Below are positions 11,189 through 21,594 of a DNA stretch of 64,000 nucleotides, piece after piece (positions within the stretch are counted from its first letter, which is position 1; each line of letters opens with the position of its first letter). The DNA comes from Austropuccinia psidii (Eukaryota > Basidiomycota > Pucciniomycetes > Pucciniales > Sphaerophragmiaceae). Under the pieces are notes generated by a model. It made no database searches and was not told the origin of the DNA. It was given only the letters and a program-made list of their open reading frames with translations. A program made the translations under genes and the position numbers. The DNA lies in NCBI GenBank assembly GCA_023105745.1, contig JALGQZ010000003.1:41245185-41309184 (forward strand), given 5' to 3'.

Positions 11189-11995
11189 ATGGTGCATACC
11201 AGAAATGGAAGCAACTATTCAGTCCAACCAGATGGATGTGGACAAGGAAGAGGCAAGACCAAATCCAGAAGTACCAAATCTTCCACAAGAAAGACACATC
11301 TGGAGGATGCCAGAGTTGCCCCCCATTCCCCAAGGTCTGTACCAACAGATTTTGACATAAATTCTGAGCCTGAACTAATTTATGATAATATTTCCAGGGC
11401 TGAACCATTTTCAAGTGGCAGAAATAGAAATATATCAGAGCCAGTACAAAAATTGGTTCAGAGCAGCCAAAGAAGAGGAGTGGGAAATCTGCCCAAGCCT
11501 TTGGCAGGGGGCCATGAACTCCTACTTACACATCAAGAGCTTTCTGGGTCAGGAGAAGACCATAGAACTCTTAGGAGGTTGGAGCCCCCTGTCTTGCAAA
11601 GACAAGGTCAAAAAGATAAAGAATTGGTTGAAGAACCAGAGTCTTTTATCCATAGACCAGAAGAAAGAGTTGGAAATGACTCCAACTTTGGAGACAGAGG
11701 CACCAGTGGCATCTACCAGCTCCAAACCAGCTCCAGAAGCATCCAAGGACAAGCCCAAAGGACCTCAAAAGAAACAGAGAGGTCCCAAGAACCATCAAGG
11801 CAAGGGCAAAGGCAAAGCCAATTGGCACAGACCTTACCCACAAGGGTACAGGATTCCCAGATTGGAGCCTTCAGCCGTGGACAGTGTCTTCAATATGGCC
11901 AGAACTCTTATGGAATTCACAGCCAAGGAGCAGGAAAGGATGAACAGGACTTTTCCACGCAAATAACTGATGTACATAGAAGTATTAGTGTATAA
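11189..11995 (+). pseudogene. Gag N-terminal part of the family C polyprotein, ends at an in-frame stop
   Basis: The ATG at 11189 (MVHTRNGSNYS) opens a frame rich in Gln, Arg and Ser that ends with TAA at 11993-11995. The same frame then continues without another stop from 11996 through protease and RT, so the stop is most simply a disabling mutation. A programmed readthrough is less likely but possible, as it separates gag from pol. The protein has no recognised fold and is highly polar. The segment overlaps a second long open frame (11382-11966) that looks more like a structured protein. In related rust elements I remember both frames being annotated. The start is chosen as the first ATG; the GTG six bases upstream is not a normal eukaryotic start. 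Confidence 0.6.
11382..11966 (+). CDS. Alternative-frame Gag-like ORF overlapping the polyprotein frame
   Basis: This 194-residue frame is offset from the gag-pol frame and wholly inside it. It reads as a plausible structured protein: aromatic-rich N-terminal half (about residues 20-85) with NWFRAAKEEEWEICP, QGAMNSYLHIKSFLGQEKT and LLGGWSPLSC, then a basic tail (about residues 120-155) with KDKPKGPQKKQRGPKNHQ and GKGKGKANW suited to RNA binding, and a helical-looking end with FNMARTLMEFTAKEQERM. The composition is far more protein-like than the overlapping frame. It may be the true capsid/nucleocapsid, translated from an internal start or by frameshift. Related copies appear in rust repeat proteins as far as I recall. 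Function is inferred from composition and position only. Confidence 0.5.
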   Translation: MIIFPGLNHFQVAEIEIYQSQYKNWFRAAKEEEWEICPSLWQGAMNSYLHIKSFLGQEKTIELLGGWSPLSCKDKVKKIKNWLKNQSLLSIDQKKELEMTPTLETEAPVASTSSKPAPEASKDKPKGPQKKQRGPKNHQGKGKGKANWHRPYPQGYRIPRLEPSAVDSVFNMARTLMEFTAKEQERMNRTFPRK

Positions 11996-14521
11996 ATTGG
12001 CAAACTTGAGTCAAAGTTAAAGCAAATTACATTAGACATCAATGATTTAAAGAAAAGTGACAAGCAACATTCTGAATGGCATAAATTGACAACTGTCACC
12101 CTTGAGTCAATTAGTAATGCTTGTGACAGAATTGAGAACCAATGTCAAAATAATGACACAGAGGATCTTTCCATTTTTAAAGTAAATGATAGACTTAAAA
12201 CTCTTGAAGACCATGTCTTACAAATAGTTAAGAACACCAATCAATTTGCTATACATTTAGCAAAAAGTGACAGTGAGAGGCAGAAACTGAAGAATGAAAT
12301 AATTGCAAGTGTGGAGCAAATTCATAAGAATCATGAACCACATATGCCAAGACATTCTACACCTTTGACTGAAGAAAAACTTTCTGTCAAAGAAAGTTTG
12401 ACTCCATTCTTAGGAGAAAATGTTATTTCTGCAAAGGATATTCCTAAATTAGAAGAATGGCCAACATTCTCTGGTGAAGGAGAATACAACCATATTGAAT
12501 TCATCAGGACTATTGATATGTTGCAAGAAGACTTTAATATACCTGATGAAATCATAGTAGGAAAATTACATTGTTTGTTTACCAAGACTGCAAAGAAATG
12601 GTATTACAAGATGAGAATAGATTATGGGAGACATGACTGGTCTTGGTGGAAATCTGAAGTGATTACCAAATGGGCCAATAATTCTTGGAGGTTTAAAATG
12701 GAGAATGCTTTTGAAAGTGCCATTTTTAACTCAGAAAAAGACAAAACACTTACTTGGTTCTTCAAACAGAAAGACAGATTATCTGCTTTACACCCAGATA
12801 TGTCTGACACTATGATTAATATGAAAATATTAAGAAAGTGTGGAGGAGAACTAGAACATGCTATCAAAAGCAGATGTGTGGAACCCTGTTCAACAGAGGA
12901 CTACATTAATGCTATGGAAGATATCATTACCAGAACAAGAATTGGTAAAACTTGGGTTAGAAACCCAATAGAGTCCAAAATAGTCCCAAAAATTCCTAGA
13001 GAGGAAAGAAGACCAGAGAGACCTGTCTTGAAGTGTCATAAATGTGGAAGTACTTCACATTTAGCCAACACTTGCCCTAAGAAGACAAAGATCAATGAAG
13101 TTCAAATCATTGAAGAAATTCAGTGTACTGAAGAGAAAGAAGAGTCTGATCAAGATTCTACAGTCTCTGAAGATACACCAGTAGAGGACTATCCCATTGA
13201 AAACATTTCAGCTTTCTTTGAGGTCACAGAAGTCCATACCCACTTGCCACAGTACAGTGAGGATTTCTGCAACCTGATCAATATCCAAGATGCCAGAATG
13301 TGTAAGACGAAACCTGCTAGAGGAAAGGGTTATACTGCTGGAGCATCCTGTATCACATCATTTCTGATGAGTGATATTGAAGCCAAAGTAAATTTGGATA
13401 CAGGGGCATTTTGCACTTGTGTTGGCAAAGGTAATCTCCAAATTATACTTCCTGAATGGAAAAACCATCTATTACCAATAGAAGGTGTACAATTCAGTAG
13501 TGCCAGTAACAATATGTACCCCTTGGGCATATTGGACACTAATATTGTATTCCCACATCCAGCAGGAAGTGTAAGAATGAAAACTGAGATTGTAGTAATG
13601 GATAATTGTACATCTCAGCACATCATTCTTGGAAATGATTACTTGAATATTTATGGTATTGATATAAATAACCATAAAGACAGATATTTCACAATTGGAG
13701 ATAACAAAAGGCAAAAATTTGCTTTCTCCAATATGCCAAAACAGATATCTGTAGTATCTTCTGTCAAAGATACTTACAAAGATGAATTTGTGTCTAGACA
13801 ACTTGTTGAAGCACAAATTAATCCATCATTGTCACCAAAGATGAGGAATGAACTTATTGATGTATTATATACATACAATAATGCATTTGAATCTGATAAT
13901 GAACCATTAGGCGCTATAAGGGGACATGAAATTGATATTACTCTTAATATTGATAGACCATATCCTCCAGTACTTAGAAGACCAGCTTATCCAGCCAGTC
14001 CCAGAGCTAGAGAAGCCTTGGAAAAACATATCCAAGAGTTGATCCAACTTGGTGTGCTAAGGAAAGTAGGCCATAATGAGGAAGTTGAAGTGACAACACC
14101 TGTTATTATTGCATGGAATGATGATAAATCAAGAATGGTTGGAGACTTTAGAGCTTTGAATACCTACACAGTTCCAGATAGGTATCCAATCCCTAGAATC
14201 CAAGAAACCTTGACTCAATTGTCTAAAGCCAAGTATATAACATCAATGGATGCATTAAAAGGCTTCCATCAAAATGTTTTGACGCCTAAAGCTAGGAAAT
14301 TACTTAGAATTATCACTCACTGTGGTATTTATGAGTATCTTAGAATGCCATTTGGCATTAAAAATGCTCCATCTCCTTATCAAAGAATGATGAATACCAT
14401 CTTCCCCACAGAATTATCTGAAGGATGGCTTATCATTTATATTGATGATATTATTATATGTTCTGACTCATGGTCTTTGCACCTTGAAAGACTTGCAAGA
14501 GTACTTCATAAAGTTGCATAA
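11996..14521 (+). pseudogene. Family C polyprotein, middle part: Gag, zinc knuckle, protease and first part of RT
   Basis: Same frame as 11189-11995. A coiled-coil-like region comes first. Next is a capsid-like block with LEEWPTFSGEGEYNHIEF and AKKWYYKM, typical of gypsy Gag (about 12450-12900). A CCHC knuckle, CHKCGSTSHLANTC, lies at 13034-13075. A retropepsin motif LDTGAF has its Asp at 13397-13399. The reverse transcriptase follows with VGDFRALNTYTVPDRYPIP, LRMPFGIKNAPS and the catalytic YIDDIII box at 14438. The frame is stopped by TAA at 14519-14521 within the RT thumb, right before GTGAACATGAAAATT, where the same frame resumes. All catalytic residues visible here are intact. Only the two stops (11993 and 14519) disable it. 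Open codons begin at 11996; no ATG is needed if it is part of the larger frame. Confidence 0.85.
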
Positions 14522-16891
14522 GTGAACATGAAAATTTCACTTAAGAAATGCAATTTTGGTTTTGAAGAACTCAAAGCATTAGGACATGTTGTTTCTGGTT
14601 TGAGCTTGGGTATTGACAAGAATAAAGTGGCAGCAGTGTTACTTAAGCCAATACCCCAGAATAAAAAAGAAATGATGTCTTTTCTTGGATTTGCTAGTTA
14701 CTATAGGCAACACTTGAAAGATTTTGCAATTCTAGCCAAGTCACTCTACAGAATCTGTGATCAACAGACTTTATTTGAGATGACACAGGAAAGAATTAAA
14801 GCTTATGAGAAGATAAAGAAAGCCCTTACAGAAGCACCTTTACTCCTCATGCCTGACTGGAATATTCCTTTTAAATTGTACATTGATGCATGTGGAGATG
14901 GATTAGGGGCAGCCCTACATCAAGTCCAAATTATTGATGACAAACCTACAGAAGGACCAGTTTGTTATATCTCAAGACAAATCAAACCAACAGAAGCCAG
15001 ATATGGTGCAAGCCAAATGGAGTGCTTATGTTTGGTATGGGCACTTGAGAAATTACACTATTACCTTGATGGCAGTGTTTTTGAAGTGATAACTGACTGT
15101 AATGCCGTGAAGTCACTTCTTAACATGAAAACTCCCAACAGACATATGTTGAGATGGCAAATAGCCATTCAAGAATACAGAGGAAACATGACTATAGTTC
15201 ATAAAGCAGGAAACATTCACAAGAATGCTGATGGACTTAGTAGATGGGCTCTAGCCAACACTCCTGATAACCCAGCTTATGTACCTTTGGAAGCTGAACC
15301 ACAGATTCCAATTGAAGGAATTAACATAACTGATATTGGGACTGAATTCTTTGAAGAGGTCAGAGATTCTTATAAACAAGACAAGAATTTCCATATCTTG
15401 ACTTCTTTATTAGATAAAGACTGCAAAGACACATCTTTGGTTAATACACTAGATGAAGTTTGGAGAACTTCCTATTCTGAAGGAAGATTTCACTTGTTTG
15501 ATGGGATTATTTACCATAGAACAAAACATTCTTGTGTGATGACACTGTGTATTAGACTGCTTATCAATACCATTCTTCATGAATGCCATGATAGCATTTA
15601 CTCTGGACACCTATCAGAAGACAGAACACTTGAAAAAGTGAAGAATTGTGCATGGTGGCCATCCTGGAGAAAGGAAACCATTGAGTATTGCCATACCTGT
15701 GATAGATGCCAGAAAGCAAACAGGAGTACAGGCAATAAATTTGGATTGATGATCCACATTCAAGAACCAAAATCCCCTTGGGAAGTTGTTCACATGGATT
15801 GGGTCACAGCACTTCCTCCAAGTGGTGACAAAAGTTTTAATGCTTGTTTAGTCATTGTAGACAGATACAGCAAAACTCCCATATTCTTACCATGTCATAA
15901 AGATGACACTGCTATGGATACAGCTCTTCTTCTATGGAGTAGAGTTATTTCTCATACAGGATTATTTAAGAATATCATAAGTGACAGAGATCCCAAGTTC
16001 ACATCTGCACTTTGGACCAATCTTCATAGATTGTTTGGGACTAAGTTATCATTCTCTACAGCATATCACCCTCAAACAGATGGGCTAGCAGAGAGGATGA
16101 TTCAGACTTTAGAAGACATGATCAGGAGATTCTGTGCTTATGGATTAGAATTCAAAGACTCAGATGGCTTTACCCATGACGGGTGCACTCTGATACCTGC
16201 ATTAGAATTGGCATACAAGACATCAGTCCATTCTTCCACAGGACAAACTCCTGCTATGTTAGAGAAAGGATGGAATCCAAGACTCCCAGCAGACACACTG
16301 AGGAAAGACTTGATTGACATTCATCCTACAGCTTCCAGCTTCAAGATAATGCTTGATAAAGTGAAACACCATGCAAAACAAAGTATGGATGATGCTTTTG
16401 ATTATGCAAAACAGAAGTGGGACAAGAGTCATAAAGTACCAGACTTCAAAGTAGGGGACTTAGTTCTAGTTTCAACCTTGAATTTTAATAATATCAAAGG
16501 CCCAAAGAAACTTAAAGATTCTTATGTAGGACCTTTTGTTATTGTTGCTTTACATGGAACCAATGCAGTTCAAGTGGAATTGAGTGGTGAATTGGAAAAT
16601 AAACACCCCACATTTCCAGTCAGCTTGATAAAGCCTTATCAACCAGCTGACAAAGAATTGTTTCCTTTAAGAAACCCAACTCCTTTGACTGTGCCCCCTG
16701 TGGAACAGAAAGAAGACAGAAAGATAAAGAAAGTCATTAAAGAAAGGAGACTTAGGGGTAAAAATCAAAGAGAATATCTTGTCAGATATAGAAATCCAGT
16801 ACATGAAGATGAATGGATGGCAGAATCAGAAATACCTGACTCAGATAAACTCTTAAGAAGATTTAGACATGAAAGAAGGCCACAAGCCTGA
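14522..16891 (+). pseudogene. Family C polyprotein, C-terminal part: RT end, RNase H, integrase and chromodomain
   Basis: This continues the upstream frame for 789 codons to TGA at 16889-16891. Visible in order are the RT connection ([29 protein letters not shown]), RNase H with [16 protein letters not shown] and [10 protein letters not shown], an HHCC integrase zinc domain ([11 protein letters not shown] … CHTCDRC), and the integrase core with its DDE residues in [11 protein letters not shown] (about 15797), SDRDPKFTS (about 15983) and [12 protein letters not shown] (about 16091). A chromodomain lies near the C-terminus ([18 protein letters not shown] … DEWMAESEI). The chromodomain would steer integration towards marked chromatin, as known for chromoviruses. 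Nothing else appears broken, so the element died recently. It uses the same codon style as the upstream part. Confidence 0.88.
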
Positions 16892-17019
16892 ATATGTCTA
16901 TAAATGTGCTTTAAATTACTTGATCTGAGTAATGTGAAGAGGTTGGACAGTGGACATTAACCCCCTTTGGGGCCTTATTCTTTTATCACTAATAAAATTG
17001 TAGTACAATTTTATTTTTT

Positions 17020-17031
17020 GGTGGGAGGGAA
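17020..17031 (+). other. Polypurine tract of the family C element
   Basis: GGTGGGAGGGAA immediately precedes the TGTGAGCC start of the 3' LTR. This is the expected primer site for plus-strand DNA synthesis and fixes the LTR boundary. The 130 bases between the pol stop and this tract are 3' untranslated interior. Confidence 0.75.
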
Positions 17032-18954
17032 TGTGAGCCTTGAGGTATATTTTACATACCCAAATAGGCCACAATTATCTTAAAAAGAAATTTTGAATTA
17101 TGCAAAACTCATAAGTCATGCATATATCCAAAATTCATCATTTCCAATTTCAGAAAAGATGAATAACTTTTTATTGAGTAAGTAAATCCATGAATTTAAG
17201 ACCAGATTTGGATTCTACACAAAAATTCACCTAGGGTAGCTCCATAGAGTGAATAAGCTCAATTTAAGTATTTGAGGTGGTAAAATGGAAAATACTTCAA
17301 TACCACATCATTAATACCACATAAAAGATCCGTGAAAAATTTTGTTTTTCTTGATTTTTAGCCAAAATAATGGGAAAGTGAGAAATCCCATGTTACATAT
17401 ACACTAAGAATAGTGTTATGCATGTTTTGAGCACTTAATATCATGGTATTCTTACATGGACCTTTGGTACACCCATAGTGGATATCTCACTTTAAGCTTA
17501 AATTACTATTTTGACGTAAAAAATAAGCAAGGGGGACAAAAGACATCAAAGAGAGCCAGGGTACCCAACTTCTGAGGCCTCAGAGGCGTGGATAGCTCCA
17601 GAGCATGGATCCATGGCTCATCTTGGCCCAATTGGTAAACTAAAACTTTTTGGGAACTTGGTTACCAAGTTACACTTACTGTAATCACAAGAAAAATAGC
17701 AAATAACCTGCTATTTTGACGTGCCAAGGAGGTAATGAGCTACTTAGACTCCTGTAACCACGTCAATTCTTGATGACTTTCAATGACTAGACCCTAAAAG
17801 AGTAATTAAAACCCTTTTGGGAGCCATATTCATTGATTTACCTCATAGCAACCAGCAAAATACTGCTATTTGCAATTCTACGTAGAAATGAGGTAAAAAC
17901 TTCAAAAATTCATTAAAAATACAATTCTTAATGAATCTTCCTGAAACTTTCAGGACCAATGAAGAACTGTATTATCTATGGTACAACCAAAAAGAATTAT
18001 GGTTTTACTAGTAAAATTAAAAGTTTTCCTTACAGTCCATTTTTGACCATTCTACGTGAAACACTGAATCTTCAAAAAATTCACAGTAATTACTACCTGT
18101 GATGAAATTGGCAATAACATTGATAACTTTGAGAAATCAATGATTATTTTAGAATAAAAGAAGATTTACAGATGTTACTCCTTTTATTCTTAACCATATT
18201 GGGGTTGGTAGTCACGTAAAAGCATTAATTAAGTAATTATGATAATCTTACGTGACAACAGATGATGCAATCATTAATCCAAAAAGGTTTATTGTTTTCT
18301 CACTGACTGGTTTTTCAGTTTGCTCCATGGCACGCCTCTGTGAGCTGTTGTAGACTTAAAAGAAGCCTCTTCTTGCTGTTTTTCCGTATCATCATCTTAT
18401 TAAATCATTTATATCAATATTACCAACAAGTAAGTATTAGTTAAAACTTTTCTTAAGTGTTTTATTCTTTCAGAATCAATCAGAAAGACGTGAAATCATA
18501 GAAATCAACTTTATATTGTTGTAATACCTTTATAAATTCATTTTGCTCCCTTAAATCCACAATTCTACGTCAAATTTCTCTACTTATATCTATCAATAAG
18601 TTCTTTGGAGTATTAGTGAGTCATTTATCTTTAATTCTTAAAGTTTTTCTCTAGTAATAGTTTTCTTCAAGAATTATCTTTATAATTATTCTTGTAAAAG
18701 ATAATTATATATTAAAATAATTTTATTATTTTAATAAAAGAAGTTTTTATTATTAAATTCTTCTTGTAATTGATTCTAGTAGACAATTACTGCTCACTGT
18801 TATAATCACTAGTAGTGTATAACACGTGAAAGAAATAATTTTATAATTATTTAATTGTGGTTATAATAATTTTTATTATTATATTTCATAAGAACAGACA
18901 TAGTACTGTTGATTAATAGTAATATTATCATCAGCTTCATAGTCACATCTTACA
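17032..18954 (+). mobile_element. 3' LTR of the family C element
   Basis: 1923 bp, beginning TGTGAGCCTTGAGG and ending GTCACATCTTACA. The full-length copy at 45269-47195 confirms both ends. It joins directly to the open frame starting after 18954, so the element inserted immediately before or inside that ORF. Confidence 0.9.
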
Positions 18955-18982
18955 TGAAGTCTCACCATTGCAAAAAGATCTC

Positions 18983-19591
18983 ATGAACACTATTCTGTCA
19001 TATTATTTAAACCCAAAAAGCCCATGGAGAATTGATAAAGACAAGGAAATGGACTTGGATAAAGAAAGTTTCTTGAAGTATTATGATGAAATGTCTTACT
19101 GGAAACTTCCAACACCTGAAGAAGAGCCAGATTTCATAATTCTTCCCTACATTGAATTCAACGATATATACTTTGAGGGTCCATCAAGAGTAAAAGGTGG
19201 AAAATGGTTGAAGAATCTTCCAGGATATGACCTGTCAAAATTAGACTTCATGGAACTCTTGAATGAGGAAGGAATTAAGGGTAATTTGGAAAACCAGTAT
19301 TGGGAGGAAGTTTTTTCCTTTGATGAACAAACAAGGAAGGCTCTTTATGATTGTAGAATTTGGCCACAAGAAGACTTCAATTTGCATAATATGGAGCTTC
19401 TTGGTGGAAATCTTTTCTGGGAAGAGTATGGATACCTCTTTATACACAAAGAAGAAGGATTCATAAGAAATTGGAAAGGTAATAACCTAGAAGAAAGGAA
19501 GAAAGGAAGGAAAATACTGGGAAAAATAGCCAAGGATATATGTGTGAATAGAATTCTTCAGAAAAAAGAAAAAGGAAAATGGGTTTCATGA
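18983..19591 (+). CDS. Orphan ORF 1, paralogue of the ORF at 20636
   Basis: 202 codons from the first ATG at 18983. The frame is open back into the LTR junction at 18955, so the natural N-terminus may have been cut by the insertion. The protein is acidic and rich in Trp, Tyr and Phe. It ends in a Lys-rich tail. A central block (LPGYDLSKLDFMELLNEEG, IKGNLENQYWEEVF) matches LPGSNLSKLEFMDILNYDG, IKGNLNNDYWNEIF in the ORF at 20636-21322, so the two are duplicated relatives. No known domain is recognised, and there is no signal peptide or membrane segment. It could be a structural (Gag-like) protein of the gypsy element whose pol lies at 29258, or a rust-specific gene family. I cannot decide from sequence alone. 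Confidence 0.55.
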   Translation: MNTILSYYLNPKSPWRIDKDKEMDLDKESFLKYYDEMSYWKLPTPEEEPDFIILPYIEFNDIYFEGPSRVKGGKWLKNLPGYDLSKLDFMELLNEEGIKGNLENQYWEEVFSFDEQTRKALYDCRIWPQEDFNLHNMELLGGNLFWEEYGYLFIHKEEGFIRNWKGNNLEERKKGRKILGKIAKDICVNRILQKKEKGKWVS

Positions 19592-19706
19592 ATTGAATAT
19601 ATTTTTCTGCACATGTAAAAAAAAGAAAAGAAAAATAAATAAAACTTAAAACTCAAAAAAAACTTAAAAAAAAAACTTAAAAAAATTATTAAAATTCAAA
19701 AAAATA

Positions 19707-19746
<40 letters not shown>

Positions 19747-20024
19747 AAAAAATTAAAAAAAAATATATATGAATGATGATTTGGGTATGCAAGAGTTTTA
19801 ACTGTAAAAGTATTATAAGGCTATGTTTCAATTAAAAAATGGGGGTGGGTGTCTGTTTCTTATTCCACCTCTAAGGGTTTAAGTTTTTTGGGATGAAATC
19901 CTTGGGAATTTCAATATCAATTTCTATTCAATTTTAATATCAATCTCATTAATTTCAAGACCTTTTAAAAAACAAAAAAAATTGATAAGATCATAATCTT
20001 CAATAAAATTAACCAAAAATCAAG
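19592..20024. repeat. A-rich low-complexity spacer
   Basis: Runs of A (about 35 bases near 19713-19744), interrupted 'aaaactt' and 'aaaatt' repeats, then ordinary AT-rich sequence. No gene is seen. Confidence 0.6.
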
Positions 20025-20390
20025 ATGCCAAAGCTTGGATGTTATGGGGATGAATTGTTTTAGGATGAAGAGATTTTGGATCAAAGGAAATTGAAGAAGA
20101 AATATGAAGAATTCATTTTTGAGTAGGAAGATGAATTTCAAGAATGTCAGTCATCAAGTCACCAATCAAGAGAAGAAAAGGAAAAATTGGAAGAAATAAG
20201 GTTTTTATTGGAGGAACTTAGAGTTTTGAATGAAAAATTAGCTTATTATAGAAATTACTTACCATCAATGAGCAAAGTACAGCTGAAGCCAATTCTGAAA
20301 ACCTCAAGCTTACATAGTTCAAAAACAAAGAAGAGAAGAAAATCAGTAAGATTCAATTTAAATAATCAAGTCCAGTATTTTTGGCAGTGA
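20025..20390 (+). pseudogene. Broken coiled-coil ORF with a KSVRF motif
   Basis: From ATG at 20025 (MPKLGCYGDE) one frame runs to TGA at 20388-20390 with two internal stops, after GDELF and after EFIFE. The intact tail starts near 20110. The middle (EEKEKLEEIRFLLEELRVL) has heptad-like leucines of a coiled coil. The C-terminus is basic and contains KKRRKSVRF, which matches the RVxF docking motif known for protein phosphatase 1. The motif is short, so the docking idea is only a suggestion. It lies between the two paralogous orphan ORFs and may belong to the same unit. Confidence 0.4.
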
Positions 20391-20494
20391 CTTCCTGCCT
20401 TATCAAAGAGGACCCAAATATTTCTCACCCTATTACTTAAAAACTTCAATTTATTCAAGCTTTTGGCAGTGACTTCCTGCCTTATCAAAGAGGA
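20381..20494 (+). repeat. Pair of 34-bp direct repeats, 79 bp apart
   Basis: The block starting TTTTGGCAGTGACTTCCTGC and ending TTATCAAAGAGGA occurs at about 20381 and again at about 20460 without visible mismatch. The first copy contains the stop of the coiled-coil ORF. The repeats sit in the leader of the ORF at 20636. Confidence 0.7.
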
Positions 20495-20635
20495 TTAATT
20501 CTTTAAGAAATATTTCACTTAGATTATTTATTTCATCCACCTTTACCAAGAAGCTATTATAATTATTCATATTTTTTTTAACATCAAGAAACCATTAGCA
20601 ATTTTTTTTATCATATTTTATATTTTATAATCATC

Positions 20636-21322
20636 ATGTCTGAAACTAATGAAGCAGACAATACCATCTGGATCTATTGGCCACACTCAGAAACAAATGA
20701 AGAAAGCCAAGACCTCTGGATTAATCATCATTTTCAAGGACTTAACAATGAAGACCAAAGATGGGGCTTACCAATTATTGAATACTTCAAGATACCAATT
20801 ATTCAAAGTATCCCCTTTATTAAATTTGAAGATTTATTTGGAAATGAAGATATTACTCAAGAAACCCCTGCAGAAGCCTATTTAAGCCAACTTCCTGGAT
20901 CAAACCTTTCAAAACTAGAATTTATGGATATACTTAATTATGATGGAATTAAAGGAAATCTCAATAATGACTATTGGAATGAAATTTTCTATATGAATTC
21001 AGATATAAGGAGCAGTCTTTACTGGGGAACAATACAAGCTCAGAGATGGTTTTGTCTTGAAGAATATCAAATTGAGGGTAGAAGTGTTAAATGGAGAGGG
21101 GACTGCTATATTATTGAAAAGGGATTGGATTTTGATTTAGAGGATAAAGTCTTACAGTTAATAATTATAATGAAGAATCACAAGTTTTGTTTGAAGCAAG
21201 AAGAATGGAATAAGTTATGGAAAGAAATTGTCAGAAGCAAGATTGAAATGAAAATGAAGAAGAATCAAGATTATTTTAAGAAAATCATTCTACAGAAAAT
21301 CAAAGGCCCAGCATGGCCTTAA
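20636..21322 (+). CDS. Orphan ORF 2, paralogue of the ORF at 18983
   Basis: 228 codons from an ATG at 20636 (MSETNEADNT) to TAA. It is acidic and Trp-rich in the first half (WIYWPHS, LWINHHFQG), with a conserved middle shared with ORF 1 (LPGSNLSKLEFMDIL … IKGNLNNDYWNEIFYMNSD) and a Lys-rich, helical C-terminus. Length and order of blocks match ORF 1, but overall identity is low. That the shared block has survived suggests past selection on both. No catalytic motif, zinc knuckle or membrane span is seen. A Gag-like role for the downstream gypsy element is possible. So is a lineage-specific gene. An open frame from 21313 to 21594 overlaps the end by ten bases but is Lys/Phe-rich low-complexity and probably not a gene. 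Confidence 0.55.
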   Translation: MSETNEADNTIWIYWPHSETNEESQDLWINHHFQGLNNEDQRWGLPIIEYFKIPIIQSIPFIKFEDLFGNEDITQETPAEAYLSQLPGSNLSKLEFMDILNYDGIKGNLNNDYWNEIFYMNSDIRSSLYWGTIQAQRWFCLEEYQIEGRSVKWRGDCYIIEKGLDFDLEDKVLQLIIIMKNHKFCLKQEEWNKLWKEIVRSKIEMKMKKNQDYFKKIILQKIKGPAWP

Positions 21323-21594
21323 ACTGCAATTCAACTATTTGGTTACTGTTTCTCTTACTCTATTTTAAGTCAGTTCATCAAAAAGAAAAAAAAAAGAAAC
21401 ACTTATCATTGCACTTCTTCAAAAGAAGATCATTGTTTGTTAAAAGAAAAATTCAAGTTTCAATTTCAAAAGAAAATAATTTCAAAATATACTTCAACAA
21501 AATAATCTGTAAACAAGGAAGGTTTGATCAGTATTATGTTGAAATTGAAAAAAAAATGAAAAGAAGTTTCATTAACTTACTAATACAAGAGTAG

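Larger units (their letters stand above)
9182..18954 (+). mobile_element. Nearly complete Ty3/gypsy chromovirus-type element, family C
   Basis: The order is a truncated 5' LTR (9182-10591), an interior starting TTTGGGGGCCTGGCC that should hold the primer-binding site, a leader, the gag-pol frame (11189-16891), a polypurine tract GGTGGGAGGGAA just before 17032, and a full 3' LTR (17032-18954). The near identity of the LTRs points to a recent insertion. The target duplication cannot be checked because the 5' end is lost. The solo LTR at 45269-47195 is a second copy of the family. It is non-autonomous as it stands because of two stops in pol. Confidence 0.85.

Noticed and set aside
21313..21594. 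93-codon ORF overlapping orphan ORF 2
   Set aside because: Lys/Phe/Ile-rich low-complexity translation of AT-rich DNA, with no motif or repeat partner.
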